Source: Robiginitomaculum sp. (GTDB lineage Bacteria > Pseudomonadota > Alphaproteobacteria > Caulobacterales > Maricaulaceae). Taken from it: 8,696 nucleotides of DNA. Positions 1-7,023 of this stretch are shown piece after piece. Both the position numbers and the translations under genes were made by a program. A model generated the notes under the pieces. It worked only from the letters and a program-made list of their open reading frames with translations. It made no database searches and was not told the origin of the DNA. Position 1 is the stretch's first letter. Every line of letters starts with the position of its first letter. Where the stretch lies: assembly GCA_002733735.2 (NCBI GenBank), contig NVWT02000017.1, positions 6,306-15,001 of the forward strand, written 5' to 3'.

Positions 1-585
1 CGTACCGGAACATTTTTTGCCCACCAACAAGAAGGTTTTATTCCCGATATTGTGACTTTGGCCAAAGGTTTAGCCGGCGGCTACCAACCATTAGCCGCAA
101 CTATTGCCAGCTCAAAAGTTTATCAGGTGCTTGAGCAAAGCAATACCGGTTTTTCACACGGGCATACATATGTTGGTCATGCAAGTGCCTGCGCTGCTGG
201 CTTGGCCGTTTTGGGGGTTATCGACGAAGAGAACTTATTGGAAAATGTTGTCCAACAAGGAAACAAGCTACAAGAAGCCCTGCAACAAGCCTTTGCGGGT
301 TTAGATTTTATTGGTGATATTCGTGGGCGCGGCCTGTTTAGGGGAATTGAAATTGTAGCTGACAAAGCCAGCAAAAAACCATTTGCCGATGCAAAAAAAA
401 TTACTGCTAAATTACATAAACTAACCATGAAGCACGGATTGATCTGTTACCCCGGCGGCGGATCAGAAATTGACGGTCTGGGCAGCCATATTTTATTAGC
501 GCCACCGTTTATAATTGAAGACCAGCACATAGAGCTATTGATCGAAAAATTAACCGCAATATTTGCCGAGCTGCTCGATGATTGA
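1..585 (+). CDS. Class III (PLP-dependent) aminotransferase, 3' part only
   Basis: This is the C-terminal 194 residues of a fold-type I, class III aminotransferase; the frame is open from base 1, so the start lies outside the window. Family members usually have about 420-450 residues, so over half is missing. The visible part opens with RTGTFFAHQQEG, which follows the PLP-pocket aspartate region, then LAKGLAGGYQPLAA, whose Lys (residue 22 here, bases 64-66) should form the Schiff base with PLP. GHTYVGH supplies the phosphate-binding Thr (about residue 56), and IRGRGLFRGIE is the usual C-terminal domain motif. The enzyme moves an amino group from an amino acid or amine to a keto acid in the cytoplasm. 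The substrate cannot be read from the sequence. The closest pattern I recall is the broad 'aspartate aminotransferase family' related to omega- and beta-amino acid transaminases. The stop overlaps the next gene's start by 8 bases, so the two are probably translationally coupled. Confidence 0.93.
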   Translation, partial: RTGTFFAHQQEGFIPDIVTLAKGLAGGYQPLAATIASSKVYQVLEQSNTGFSHGHTYVGHASACAAGLAVLGVIDEENLLENVVQQGNKLQEALQQAFAGLDFIGDIRGRGLFRGIEIVADKASKKPFADAKKITAKLHKLTMKHGLICYPGGGSEIDGLGSHILLAPPFIIEDQHIELLIEKLTAIFAELLDD

Positions 586-1384
586 GCCGCTTATTGTGAT
601 CTCTGCACCAAATGGTGCGCGACGGCAAAAAACCGATCATCCTGACCTGCCCATTACACCAGCAGAAATGGCAGTTTGCGCTGAAGAAATTCTAGCTGCC
701 GGTGCTAGTATTTTACATCTACACGTCCGCGATAATAATAATCAACACTCGCTCGATGTTGAACGCTATCGCTCCAGCATCAAAGCAGTACGAGGTGCAG
801 TAGGTGATCAATTAATTATTCAAGTTACCTCTGAAGCGGTTGGAAAATATAGCGCAGCGCAACAAATGCAGATGGTTAAAGAACTAAAACCAGAAGCGGT
901 CTCGCTGGCTTTGCGTGAGTTATGTGCCACTGATGAAAACCTTACCGAAGCTGCCGAGTTTTTTTCTTGGCTAAAGACGAAGAGCATTTTCCCGCAATAT
1001 ATTTTGTACGATCAAGAAGATTATCAGAGGTTTGAAGATTATCGCCGGCGCGGGGTTTTTGCCGATGATAATCCATTTGTATTGTTGGTTATTGGCCGTA
1101 GTGGAGCAGATCAACAACAGTCAGAAGCCATGATTAAGATAGCAAAAAGTATGACTTCTCCTTGGGCTGTTTGCGGATTTGGTACAGGAGAAATACCTTT
1201 GGTTTCATTTGCTGCGAACAATGCAGGCCATATACGGGTTGGTTTTGAAAATAATATTTATAACAGCTCAAAGCAATTATTGCGTGGTCATAGCGAGATG
1301 ATTGATATTTGCCAGCAAGCGGCAAACGAAACCGGGCGTAAAATAGCCAAGGCTGATGATGTTAGAAACTTTTTCTCTTTGTAA
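578..1384 (+). CDS. BKACE / DUF849 family beta-keto acid cleavage enzyme
   Basis: This 268-residue cytoplasmic TIM-barrel enzyme belongs to the family of 3-keto-5-aminohexanoate cleavage enzyme (Kce). Members condense a beta-keto acid with acetyl-CoA and split it to acetoacetate plus a new acyl-CoA. Visible hallmarks are SAPNGAR near the N-terminus, LPITPAE, the zinc-binding HLHVRD (His47, His49), EAVSLALREL and GHIRVGFENN, whose Glu224 should be the third zinc ligand and Arg220 the conserved active-site Arg. Compared with Kce from memory, Glu14 aligns with Arg15 and Asp231 with Asn225; I recall both changes as typical of an 'APNGAR' subfamily. I chose ATG 578, which overlaps the aminotransferase stop by 8 bases (ATGATTGA) and matches the family N-terminus (MIEPLIV); the TTG at 563 would add five unsupported residues. 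Substrate unknown; the upstream aminotransferase suggests a keto acid made by transamination. The family is certain, the reaction less so. Confidence 0.9.
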   Translation: MIEPLIVISAPNGARRQKTDHPDLPITPAEMAVCAEEILAAGASILHLHVRDNNNQHSLDVERYRSSIKAVRGAVGDQLIIQVTSEAVGKYSAAQQMQMVKELKPEAVSLALRELCATDENLTEAAEFFSWLKTKSIFPQYILYDQEDYQRFEDYRRRGVFADDNPFVLLVIGRSGADQQQSEAMIKIAKSMTSPWAVCGFGTGEIPLVSFAANNAGHIRVGFENNIYNSSKQLLRGHSEMIDICQQAANETGRKIAKADDVRNFFSL

Positions 1385-1449
1385 TTAAAACGACATTCTG
1401 ATTCAAGCTGTCTGGAAATTTACCCTATCCGCAGATTTGCTGCTCGCAC

Positions 1450-1484
1450 AAAAAAAGGCCGAGCAGTTAAACCACTCGGCCTTT
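1450..1484 (-). terminator. Rho-independent terminator of the TonB-dependent receptor gene (possibly bidirectional)
   Basis: A perfect 10-bp inverted repeat (AAAGGCCGAG at 1454-1463, CTCGGCCTTT at 1475-1484) encloses an 11-base loop. Read on the minus strand the stem is followed by a run of seven T (bases 1456 down to 1450), so it is a strong intrinsic terminator about 25 bases past the receptor stop. On the plus strand the tail is only TTTAATATTATT, so it may also stop the aminotransferase-BKACE transcript, but less tightly. It sits between two convergent genes. Confidence 0.9.
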
Positions 1485-1508
1485 AATATTATTCTTTGGT
1501 CTAGTTGA

Positions 1509-3926
1509 TTAGAATCTCAACTTAACATTACCGTACCAAGAACCACCTTCGTAATTAGCAGCACTACGACGTGGGTATTGAAGGCCAACGCTTAGACGAT
1601 TTGCGTTAGGCGCGCCAACTTCACCAACAAAAGAGTTGAAGATGTTGGTTCCACCAAAGGCAACTCTAACCATGTCATTGACATCATAACCAAGCTCGGC
1701 ATCGAAATAGATGGTTGCAGCAATTTCAGCACTTGGGTTAACCGCTGCGCCAATTCTACCACGTTCATCATAATGCGTACCGTAATAGTTGGCACGAACC
1801 ATAAGGTTCCAATCATCAGCAAAGTATGTATTGGTACCAAGCACAAAGCGCATGGATGGGAAGTTGTTTTCGATATCTTCAACATTAGCATCACTAACCG
1901 GAGTAACTGGGCCGGTTGGAGTTATTACTTGCTGTTGTCCAATAACATTGATCTGATTATAGCTAGCAGCCAATGAAATATCAGTGCTTACATTATCGCT
2001 CCAATCAAAGCTGGAAGCCAGCACTACATCAAGGCCTGTATGTCTAACATCCAATGCATTGGTATAGAACGAGATTGTCGCACCAGTTGTACTACCTGGA
2101 ACGGCAATATCACCAGTACGATAAATGCGATCACGAACATCAATCCGGTAGGCATCAACAGTCAAACTAGTTCTCTCTGACAAGCTGCTAGCAAAACCAA
2201 AGCTATAGTTGGTTGAAGTTTCTTCTCTCAAAGGTGCTCCACCCGCAGCCAGCGCCGCAGCACTTCCTGGAGGAACGAGACCTTCTTCAACCTGCAAGCC
2301 TGTCACACCATCAAATGTAGTGATGGTGGTACGAACATTTGCCTGACCAGGGGTCGGAGCATGAAAGCCAGTTGAAATTGCACCACGGAAATTAAGATTA
2401 TCAGTGACAGCATAGTTACCGGCAACTTTCCAGTTAATGGTTGAACCAAAATCTGAGAAGTCTTCGAAACGTACTGCATACTGCATTAACAAGCGGTCAG
2501 TTAACTGATGCTCAACATCAGCATATGCTGCATAATTGCTTCGCGAGAATGAACCGGAATCAGCAGGGCTGAAACCGCCAAGGCCGTTGGAACCATCACC
2601 AAGGTATGAATTTGGCTCACCCGGATTAATCACATAGGTTTCTCTGCGCCACTCACCACCGAAGGCAAAGTTAACAGTGTCAGAAACTTGCTTTGACATA
2701 TCAAAGTTGAGGTTTAGCTCTCTTTGCTCATAACCACCGACTTGAAAATCCCGCTGTGGAATTTGTAAGCTGGCATCAAGACCCAAAGATGGGTTAATGG
2801 TGTTGAACAAAGTATAGTCCAAGGTGTTTTTACCATAACCAAGACTTAGATCATAGAACCAGCCACTATCCATAGTGCCTTTAAAACCACCGACAGCACT
2901 AAGATCTTTTTGCGCACCATCAAGATACGGCGTGTAACCGGCAGGTAGGCCAGTAAAGCCCAAACCGTTCAAGGTAACCAAGGTAGAGTGACCAGGGTTG
3001 CGATAGAAGAATCTATAGCGACCATCGGTGTCAGCATAGTTACCGAACACATAAGCTTCAACATTCGAGTTAATCTCAACTGCAGAGTTTACGAACAATC
3101 TAAGACCACTGGTTTCTGGACGACCCCATGTCTGAGTGAAAGGAGCATCGCCAAACGGTGAATCACCACCAACACCAGCAACGCCAGCGTCAATTAATGC
3201 TTGAGCATCTGGGCGAATAATACCGCGAGATAAAGCTTCGTTATCAACGTATTCACCACTGATATTAACAAACCCTTTGTCGCCAATAGGCAGACCAACA
3301 TTACCAGCAACTTTGTAGCTGACTTCGCCACGGTAGAACTGACCATACTGAGCAACAACTTCACCGCCCTCGGCTGAATCTTTCAAAACAAAGTTGATGA
3401 CACCAGCAATAGCATCAGAACCATATTGAGCAGCAGCGCCATCACGAAGAACTTCAACTCTCTTCAAAGCAATACTTGGGATCATTGCTACGTCAGGAGA
3501 TTGCGCACCATTACCAGCAGCTGGAGCAAAGAACTGCACCAAAGCTGAGCGGTGACGACGTTTACCATTTATCATAACCAAAGTCTGGTCAGCTGCCGTG
3601 CCGCGCAAAGATGTCGGGCGAACAAACGCACTACCGTCGCCGGTAGCTGGAGTTGCCGTATATGATGGAATTAGCGTTTTCAAGCTATCTGTAATATCAG
3701 CGACATTGCCCATATTGGCGAACTCTTCGCCAGACAATACGTCAACAGGAACTGTTGAATCCTGAACTGAACGAGGTTTGCTGCTTCTGCTACCAATGGT
3801 GACAATTTCGTCAACTACTTCTTCAGCGCCGCTTTGGGCGAAACTTGGTGTTGCAAACGCCATAGCGACCGCTGAAGCAGCGACCCACATGGATGTTTGT
3901 CGTAATGTTTGTTTAAATGTACTCAA
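1509..3926 (-). CDS. TonB-dependent outer-membrane receptor
   Basis: This 805-residue protein is a TonB-dependent receptor, a gated 22-strand outer-membrane barrel that imports scarce ligands (iron chelates, vitamins, glycans) using energy from TonB-ExbBD. A signal peptide is clear: basic KQTLRQ, a hydrophobic stretch of about residues 13-27, and a likely signal peptidase I cut after SFA at residue 30. A TonB-box-like segment (VVDEIVTIGSR) lies at about 37-47 and the plug domain at about 50-182, with SLRGTAADQTLVMINGKRR, IKR-type RVEVLRDGAAAQYGSDAIAGVINFVLK near 156-182 marking its end. The barrel follows and ends in the outer-membrane Phe (KLRF). I see no cysteine. Start is TTG, chosen because AGGGGAAG lies 4 bases upstream and gives a full signal peptide; the first ATG (codon 13) would remove its basic part. 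The ligand cannot be inferred, since no transport or degradation genes adjoin it. Convergent to BKACE. Confidence 0.95.
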   Translation of the reverse strand: MSTFKQTLRQTSMWVAASAVAMAFATPSFAQSGAEEVVDEIVTIGSRSSKPRSVQDSTVPVDVLSGEEFANMGNVADITDSLKTLIPSYTATPATGDGSAFVRPTSLRGTAADQTLVMINGKRRHRSALVQFFAPAAGNGAQSPDVAMIPSIALKRVEVLRDGAAAQYGSDAIAGVINFVLKDSAEGGEVVAQYGQFYRGEVSYKVAGNVGLPIGDKGFVNISGEYVDNEALSRGIIRPDAQALIDAGVAGVGGDSPFGDAPFTQTWGRPETSGLRLFVNSAVEINSNVEAYVFGNYADTDGRYRFFYRNPGHSTLVTLNGLGFTGLPAGYTPYLDGAQKDLSAVGGFKGTMDSGWFYDLSLGYGKNTLDYTLFNTINPSLGLDASLQIPQRDFQVGGYEQRELNLNFDMSKQVSDTVNFAFGGEWRRETYVINPGEPNSYLGDGSNGLGGFSPADSGSFSRSNYAAYADVEHQLTDRLLMQYAVRFEDFSDFGSTINWKVAGNYAVTDNLNFRGAISTGFHAPTPGQANVRTTITTFDGVTGLQVEEGLVPPGSAAALAAGGAPLREETSTNYSFGFASSLSERTSLTVDAYRIDVRDRIYRTGDIAVPGSTTGATISFYTNALDVRHTGLDVVLASSFDWSDNVSTDISLAASYNQINVIGQQQVITPTGPVTPVSDANVEDIENNFPSMRFVLGTNTYFADDWNLMVRANYYGTHYDERGRIGAAVNPSAEIAATIYFDAELGYDVNDMVRVAFGGTNIFNSFVGEVGAPNANRLSVGLQYPRRSAANYEGGSWYGNVKLRF

Positions 3927-3930
3927 TTTA

Positions 3931-3938
3931 CTTCCCCT
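3931..3938 (-). promoter_or_regulatory. Strong Shine-Dalgarno that fixes the TTG start of the receptor gene
   Basis: Minus-strand AGGGGAAG followed by TAAA and then TTG. The GGGGA core is 6 bases from the TTG. No comparable site precedes the next in-frame ATG (codon 13), so it decides the start. A perfect 10-base palindrome, TGATATATCA (3938-3947), lies directly next to it. Confidence 0.75.
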
Positions 3939-4003
3939 GATATATCAAGCCTAACAACTTTTGTCGAAAGGTGGTTTCTAAATTTGTTACTCTGAATTCT
4001 TGC

Positions 4004-4033
4004 AAAAAAAGCCCTTCGATTTCTAAGAGCCTT
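4004..4033 (-). terminator. Terminator-like hairpin in the gap upstream of the receptor gene
   Basis: Read on the minus strand, AAGGCTCTT, an 8-base loop (AGAAATCG) and AAGGGCTTT can form a 9-bp stem with two G-U pairs, running into a seven-T tract shared with the stem base. Two readings fit: it ends transcription arriving from the ABC exporter gene (stop at 4186, about 150 bases upstream), or, if the receptor promoter lies upstream of it, it is an attenuator in the receptor's leader. The stem is weaker than the one at 1450-1484. No energy calculation was made. Confidence 0.5.
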
Positions 4034-4039
4034 GTAAGA

Positions 4040-4068
4040 ACTATAAATTAAGCTGGCAATAAATGCAA
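4040..4068 (-). promoter_or_regulatory. Candidate sigma-70-type promoter for the receptor gene (downstream)
   Basis: On the minus strand TTGCAT (4063-4068, 3 of 6 to TTGACA) lies 17 bases from TATAGT (4040-4045, 5 of 6 to TATAAT). Transcription from here would begin close to the left arm of the 4004-4033 hairpin. It is an alternative to the pair at 4110-4138; the sequence does not decide between them. Confidence 0.25.
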
Positions 4069-4109
4069 CCTCATCATAAACGCTCGTCGATAACAAATAC
4101 CCTATATTT

Positions 4110-4138
4110 ATTACAGGTTCTGCCTAAAACTGTTGCAA
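4110..4138 (-). promoter_or_regulatory. Candidate sigma-70-type promoter for the receptor gene (upstream)
   Basis: On the minus strand TTGCAA (4133-4138, 4 of 6 to TTGACA) is separated by exactly 17 bases from TGTAAT (4110-4115, 5 of 6 to TATAAT). It would give a start near 4103 and a leader of about 175 bases that includes the hairpin at 4004-4033. The region is AT-rich, so chance matches are likely. Confidence 0.35.
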
Positions 4139-4185
4139 AACTAATACATTAAATAAAAACACGACTTGTGATTCACTCAAGCAAC

Positions 4186-6096
4186 CTAAATTTCTTCACC
4201 GTTTATCGGTTGAACCCTAAATTGTAACTCCGCAAGACGTGCATAAAGACCTCCACGGGATAACAATTGTTCATGTGTTCCCTGATCAACAATTCGTCCC
4301 TCTTCCATCACCACGATTTTATCTGCGCGCAAAATAGTGGAAAGCCGGTGAGCAATGACAATGGTTGTCCGATTAGCTGATACGGTTTCAAAAGCCTTTT
4401 GAATTGCTATTTCATTTTCAGAATCAAGTGCGCTGGTTGCCTCATCAAGTAATAAAATTGGCGCATCTCTTAATACCGCCCGAGCTATTGCCAACCTTTG
4501 CCGCTGACCACCGGAAAGCGTCATGGCGTTTTCCCCCAATGGGGTTTCATAACCTTGCGGTAGCGCCATGATAAAACCATGAGCATTGGCAGCAATCGCT
4601 GCGGCCTTTACCTGCTCTTCATTGGCTGATGATTTTCCAAACCGAATGTTTTGAGCAACAGAGCCAGAAAACAGCGGAGCATTTTGTTGCACAATTGATA
4701 TGCAAGACCGTAGCAATGCCGGATCCATATTCTTTATATCAACACCATCAACACTGATAATGCCTGATTGCGGGTCATAAAACCGCAATATCATTTGAAA
4801 CATTGTGCTTTTTCCAGCCCCCGAAGGGCCAACCAAAGCAATTGTCTGGCGCGGCTTTGCCAAAAGAGAGATGTTTTTTAGAACCTCTGTTTCAGGTCTT
4901 GATGGATAATTAAAATCAACGGCGGTGAATTCAATTTCACCTTTGGTTATTATATCAGTATTTTCAAATTCCTCAGGCTTGGTAATATCCGGCTTCGCGC
5001 TTAGCAATTCCATGATCCGCTCTGTGGCTCCAGCAGCTCGCATAATCTCGGCATAAGTTTCGGTAATAATTCCAACGCCCATAACCGCAACAAACGCATA
5101 CATGACAAACTGGGTCATTGCACCGGGGCTCATCGCCCCATCTTGCACCTGTACCGCGCCAAACCAAAGCACCGTAATAAGACCGCCCAACGTAAAAGAG
5201 GTAATTATGGCTGACATAAAGGTTCTAGCGATAATTCGGCGCATCGACACCAGATAAGTTTCTTCTACTGCTTGGCCAAAATGCTCGCGCTCTTCTTGTT
5301 CTCTGGTAAAGGCTTGTACTGTTTCAATAGCTCTAATGCTTTCTGCAGCTCTTGCCGAGGCTTCGGCTAAACTGTCTTGGCTCATACGCGATAGCCGTTG
5401 TACCCGCCGTCCATAAAAGATGATCGGTAGTAAAATAATCGGCCCTACAGCTAACATCAACAAAGCTAGCTTCCAGCTAACCACAACCATCAATATTAAT
5501 GCACCAAATGTTGTAGTTAAAGTTCTAGCGGCCACCGAAATCGAAGAGCCAACAACCGTTTGAATAAGCGCCGTGTCCGTGGTTAATCGTGACAAAACCT
5601 CGCCGGTGCGAATATGGGCAAAATATCCGGGGCTAAGACTTAGCAAATGATCATACACCGCCCGGCGCAAATCAGCGACCACCCGCTCGCCAAGCCGACT
5701 GATAAAATAGTATCGCAAAGCCGCAGTAAGCCCTAACAATATTGCCAATATTATTCCGGCGGCAAAATATCCGGCAAGACTACCATCAAGCGTAAACGTT
5801 TGACATATTTGCGAGCTGACATCGCCAGAAAACCCGCAATCCACCACCAAACGAAACGCCGCGGGCAACAACAACGCCAAAGTTGATGCTAAGGCCAAAA
5901 AAAACACAAAGGCGATAAGCAGCCATGGGTATTGTAAAACAAACGGTATTAAACGCCGTAATGGTTTTGCGCTTTTGGACTTTTTACGATGCTGGCGATC
6001 CCGCTCTAATTCTTCGGCAAATGATGATCCACGATCATTGTCTATTGCGTCCCGCGACGCTTCACTAACTGCCGTTGCTTTTGGGTCATTAGCCAT
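4186..6096 (-). CDS. MsbA-like ABC exporter, fused permease and ATPase
   Basis: This 636-residue half-transporter should work as a homodimer in the inner membrane, exporting a lipid or other hydrophobic compound at the cost of ATP (ABCB/MsbA-type). A charged cytoplasmic tail of about 48 residues precedes six membrane helices at roughly 50-80, 108-130, 187-206, 208-228, 293-314 and 325-346. The nucleotide-binding domain covers about 386-625 and is complete: A-loop Tyr397, Walker A GPSGAGKST (Lys429), Q-loop Gln470, signature LSGGQ (527-531), Walker B ILLLDE with catalytic Glu552, D-loop SALD and H-loop His583. Two Cys (87, 98) lie in the first predicted periplasmic loop. The ATG at 6096 has no obvious Shine-Dalgarno at normal spacing (AAGGG is about 15 bases off). 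It starts 38 bases after the enoyl-CoA hydratase gene on the same strand, so co-transcription is likely. Substrate unknown; MsbA itself (lipid A flippase) cannot be claimed. Confidence 0.94.
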   Translation of the reverse strand: MANDPKATAVSEASRDAIDNDRGSSFAEELERDRQHRKKSKSAKPLRRLIPFVLQYPWLLIAFVFFLALASTLALLLPAAFRLVVDCGFSGDVSSQICQTFTLDGSLAGYFAAGIILAILLGLTAALRYYFISRLGERVVADLRRAVYDHLLSLSPGYFAHIRTGEVLSRLTTDTALIQTVVGSSISVAARTLTTTFGALILMVVVSWKLALLMLAVGPIILLPIIFYGRRVQRLSRMSQDSLAEASARAAESIRAIETVQAFTREQEEREHFGQAVEETYLVSMRRIIARTFMSAIITSFTLGGLITVLWFGAVQVQDGAMSPGAMTQFVMYAFVAVMGVGIITETYAEIMRAAGATERIMELLSAKPDITKPEEFENTDIITKGEIEFTAVDFNYPSRPETEVLKNISLLAKPRQTIALVGPSGAGKSTMFQMILRFYDPQSGIISVDGVDIKNMDPALLRSCISIVQQNAPLFSGSVAQNIRFGKSSANEEQVKAAAIAANAHGFIMALPQGYETPLGENAMTLSGGQRQRLAIARAVLRDAPILLLDEATSALDSENEIAIQKAFETVSANRTTIVIAHRLSTILRADKIVVMEEGRIVDQGTHEQLLSRGGLYARLAELQFRVQPINGEEI

Positions 6097-6134
6097 ATTG
6101 AGTTTCTGTAGCCCTTCATTGATAAACGCTCTAA

Positions 6135-6911
6135 CTAGCGATGTTTGAAGTGCGCTGAACGCTTCTCGATAAATGCCGCCATGCCTTCTGCTTGGTCTTC
6201 GGTTGCGAATTGCGAATGAAACACCCGCCTCTCGAACCGAATGCCCTGTGCCAGTGTGGTCTCATAAGCAGTATTGATGGCTTCCTTGGTCATGATTGCG
6301 ATCGGCAATGATTTATCAGCAATAGCTTGTGCTGCTTTCATTGCTTCGTCCATCAGCTCGTCAACAGCAACAATACGCGAGACCAAGCCAGAGCGCTCGG
6401 CTTCTTTTGCATCCATCATCCGCCCGGTAAGGCACATGTCCATGGCTTTGGACTTGCCAACAAACCTAGTCAATCGTTGTGTGCCACCAGCACCCGGCAT
6501 AACACCAAGGTTGATTTCCGGTTGCCCGAATTTGGCATTGTCGGCTGCAATTATAAAATCGCACATCATCGCCACTTCGCAACCACCGCCAAGCGCATAA
6601 CCAGCAACCGCGGCAATAAGCGGTTTTTTGAACCGCGATACCGCTTCCCACGTTTCAACAAATGGATCGTTCTGGTAGAGGTCAACAAAATTGCGATCTT
6701 GCAATTCTTTAATATCGGCACCGGCAGCAAAAGCTTTTTTGGAGCCGGTCAGCACCACACAGCCAATTTCCGGATCACTATCAAACTTTGCCAAAGCAGC
6801 AGCTAATTCCGAAGTCATCTCATTATTAAGAGCGTTTAAGGCTTCGGGACGATTAAAGGTTATCACCGCAACCCGGTCATCGGTTTTTGTCTGGATAGTT
6901 TTATAAGACAT
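6135..6911 (-). CDS. Enoyl-CoA hydratase (crotonase family)
   Basis: At 258 residues this is a standard-length crotonase that adds water to trans-2-enoyl-CoA to give 3-hydroxyacyl-CoA, a step of fatty or short-chain acyl-CoA beta-oxidation in the cytoplasm. In order: VAVITFNRPEALNALN, FAAGADIKEL (first oxyanion-hole segment, about 61-70), GYALGGGCEVAMMCD (second oxyanion-hole Gly and catalytic Glu112) and FGQPEINLGVMPGAGGTQRL (catalytic Glu132). Both Glu of true hydratases are present, so this should be a real hydratase and not a dehalogenase- or isomerase-type relative. I chose the ATG at 6911 (MSYKTIQ) because it gives the usual family N-terminus. The frame stays open to ATGs at 6923 and 6932 and a TTG at 6953, which would add 4 to 14 residues of no family character. 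The gene lies between mutM and the ABC exporter on the same strand. Confidence 0.93.
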   Translation of the reverse strand: MSYKTIQTKTDDRVAVITFNRPEALNALNNEMTSELAAALAKFDSDPEIGCVVLTGSKKAFAAGADIKELQDRNFVDLYQNDPFVETWEAVSRFKKPLIAAVAGYALGGGCEVAMMCDFIIAADNAKFGQPEINLGVMPGAGGTQRLTRFVGKSKAMDMCLTGRMMDAKEAERSGLVSRIVAVDELMDEAMKAAQAIADKSLPIAIMTKEAINTAYETTLAQGIRFERRVFHSQFATEDQAEGMAAFIEKRSAHFKHR

Positions 6912-7023
6912 ATCAGTTTTCATCTCTGCCATGTTAAAAAAAGATAACCGCAATAAGCCATGTTCGGTTCCGGTTCAATAGACATTTGTGTGATATTCTG
7001 TCCCACCGGCAATAAGACGGAAG

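Noticed and set aside
563..577. BKACE start at TTG 563
   Set aside because: It adds five residues inside the aminotransferase frame without ribosome-site support; ATG 578 gives the family N-terminus and a typical short overlap.
3932..3965. Promoter-like TCGACA-N17-TATATC just before the receptor start
   Set aside because: The implied transcription start would fall within or next to the Shine-Dalgarno, leaving almost no leader.
4152..4182. Terminator directly behind the ABC exporter (short stem before TTTTTATTT on the minus strand)
   Set aside because: Only 3-4 contiguous base pairs can form, too weak to claim; the hairpin at 4004-4033 is the better candidate.
6274..6806. Open frames on the plus strand antisense to the enoyl-CoA hydratase (up to 159 codons)
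   Set aside because: They lie entirely inside a well-supported gene, show no recognisable domain, and have Cys/His-rich composition typical of shadow frames.
6912..6953. Longer enoyl-CoA hydratase starting at TTG 6953, or ATG 6932 or 6923
   Set aside because: The extra residues have no family character and no good ribosome site; MSYKTIQ at 6911 matches usual crotonase N-termini.
6948..7016. Repeat of CCG(G)CAATAAG at 6948-6957 and 7006-7016 between mutM and the hydratase
   Set aside because: About ten bases with one insertion, no further copies seen, and no associated hairpin or promoter; consistent with chance.
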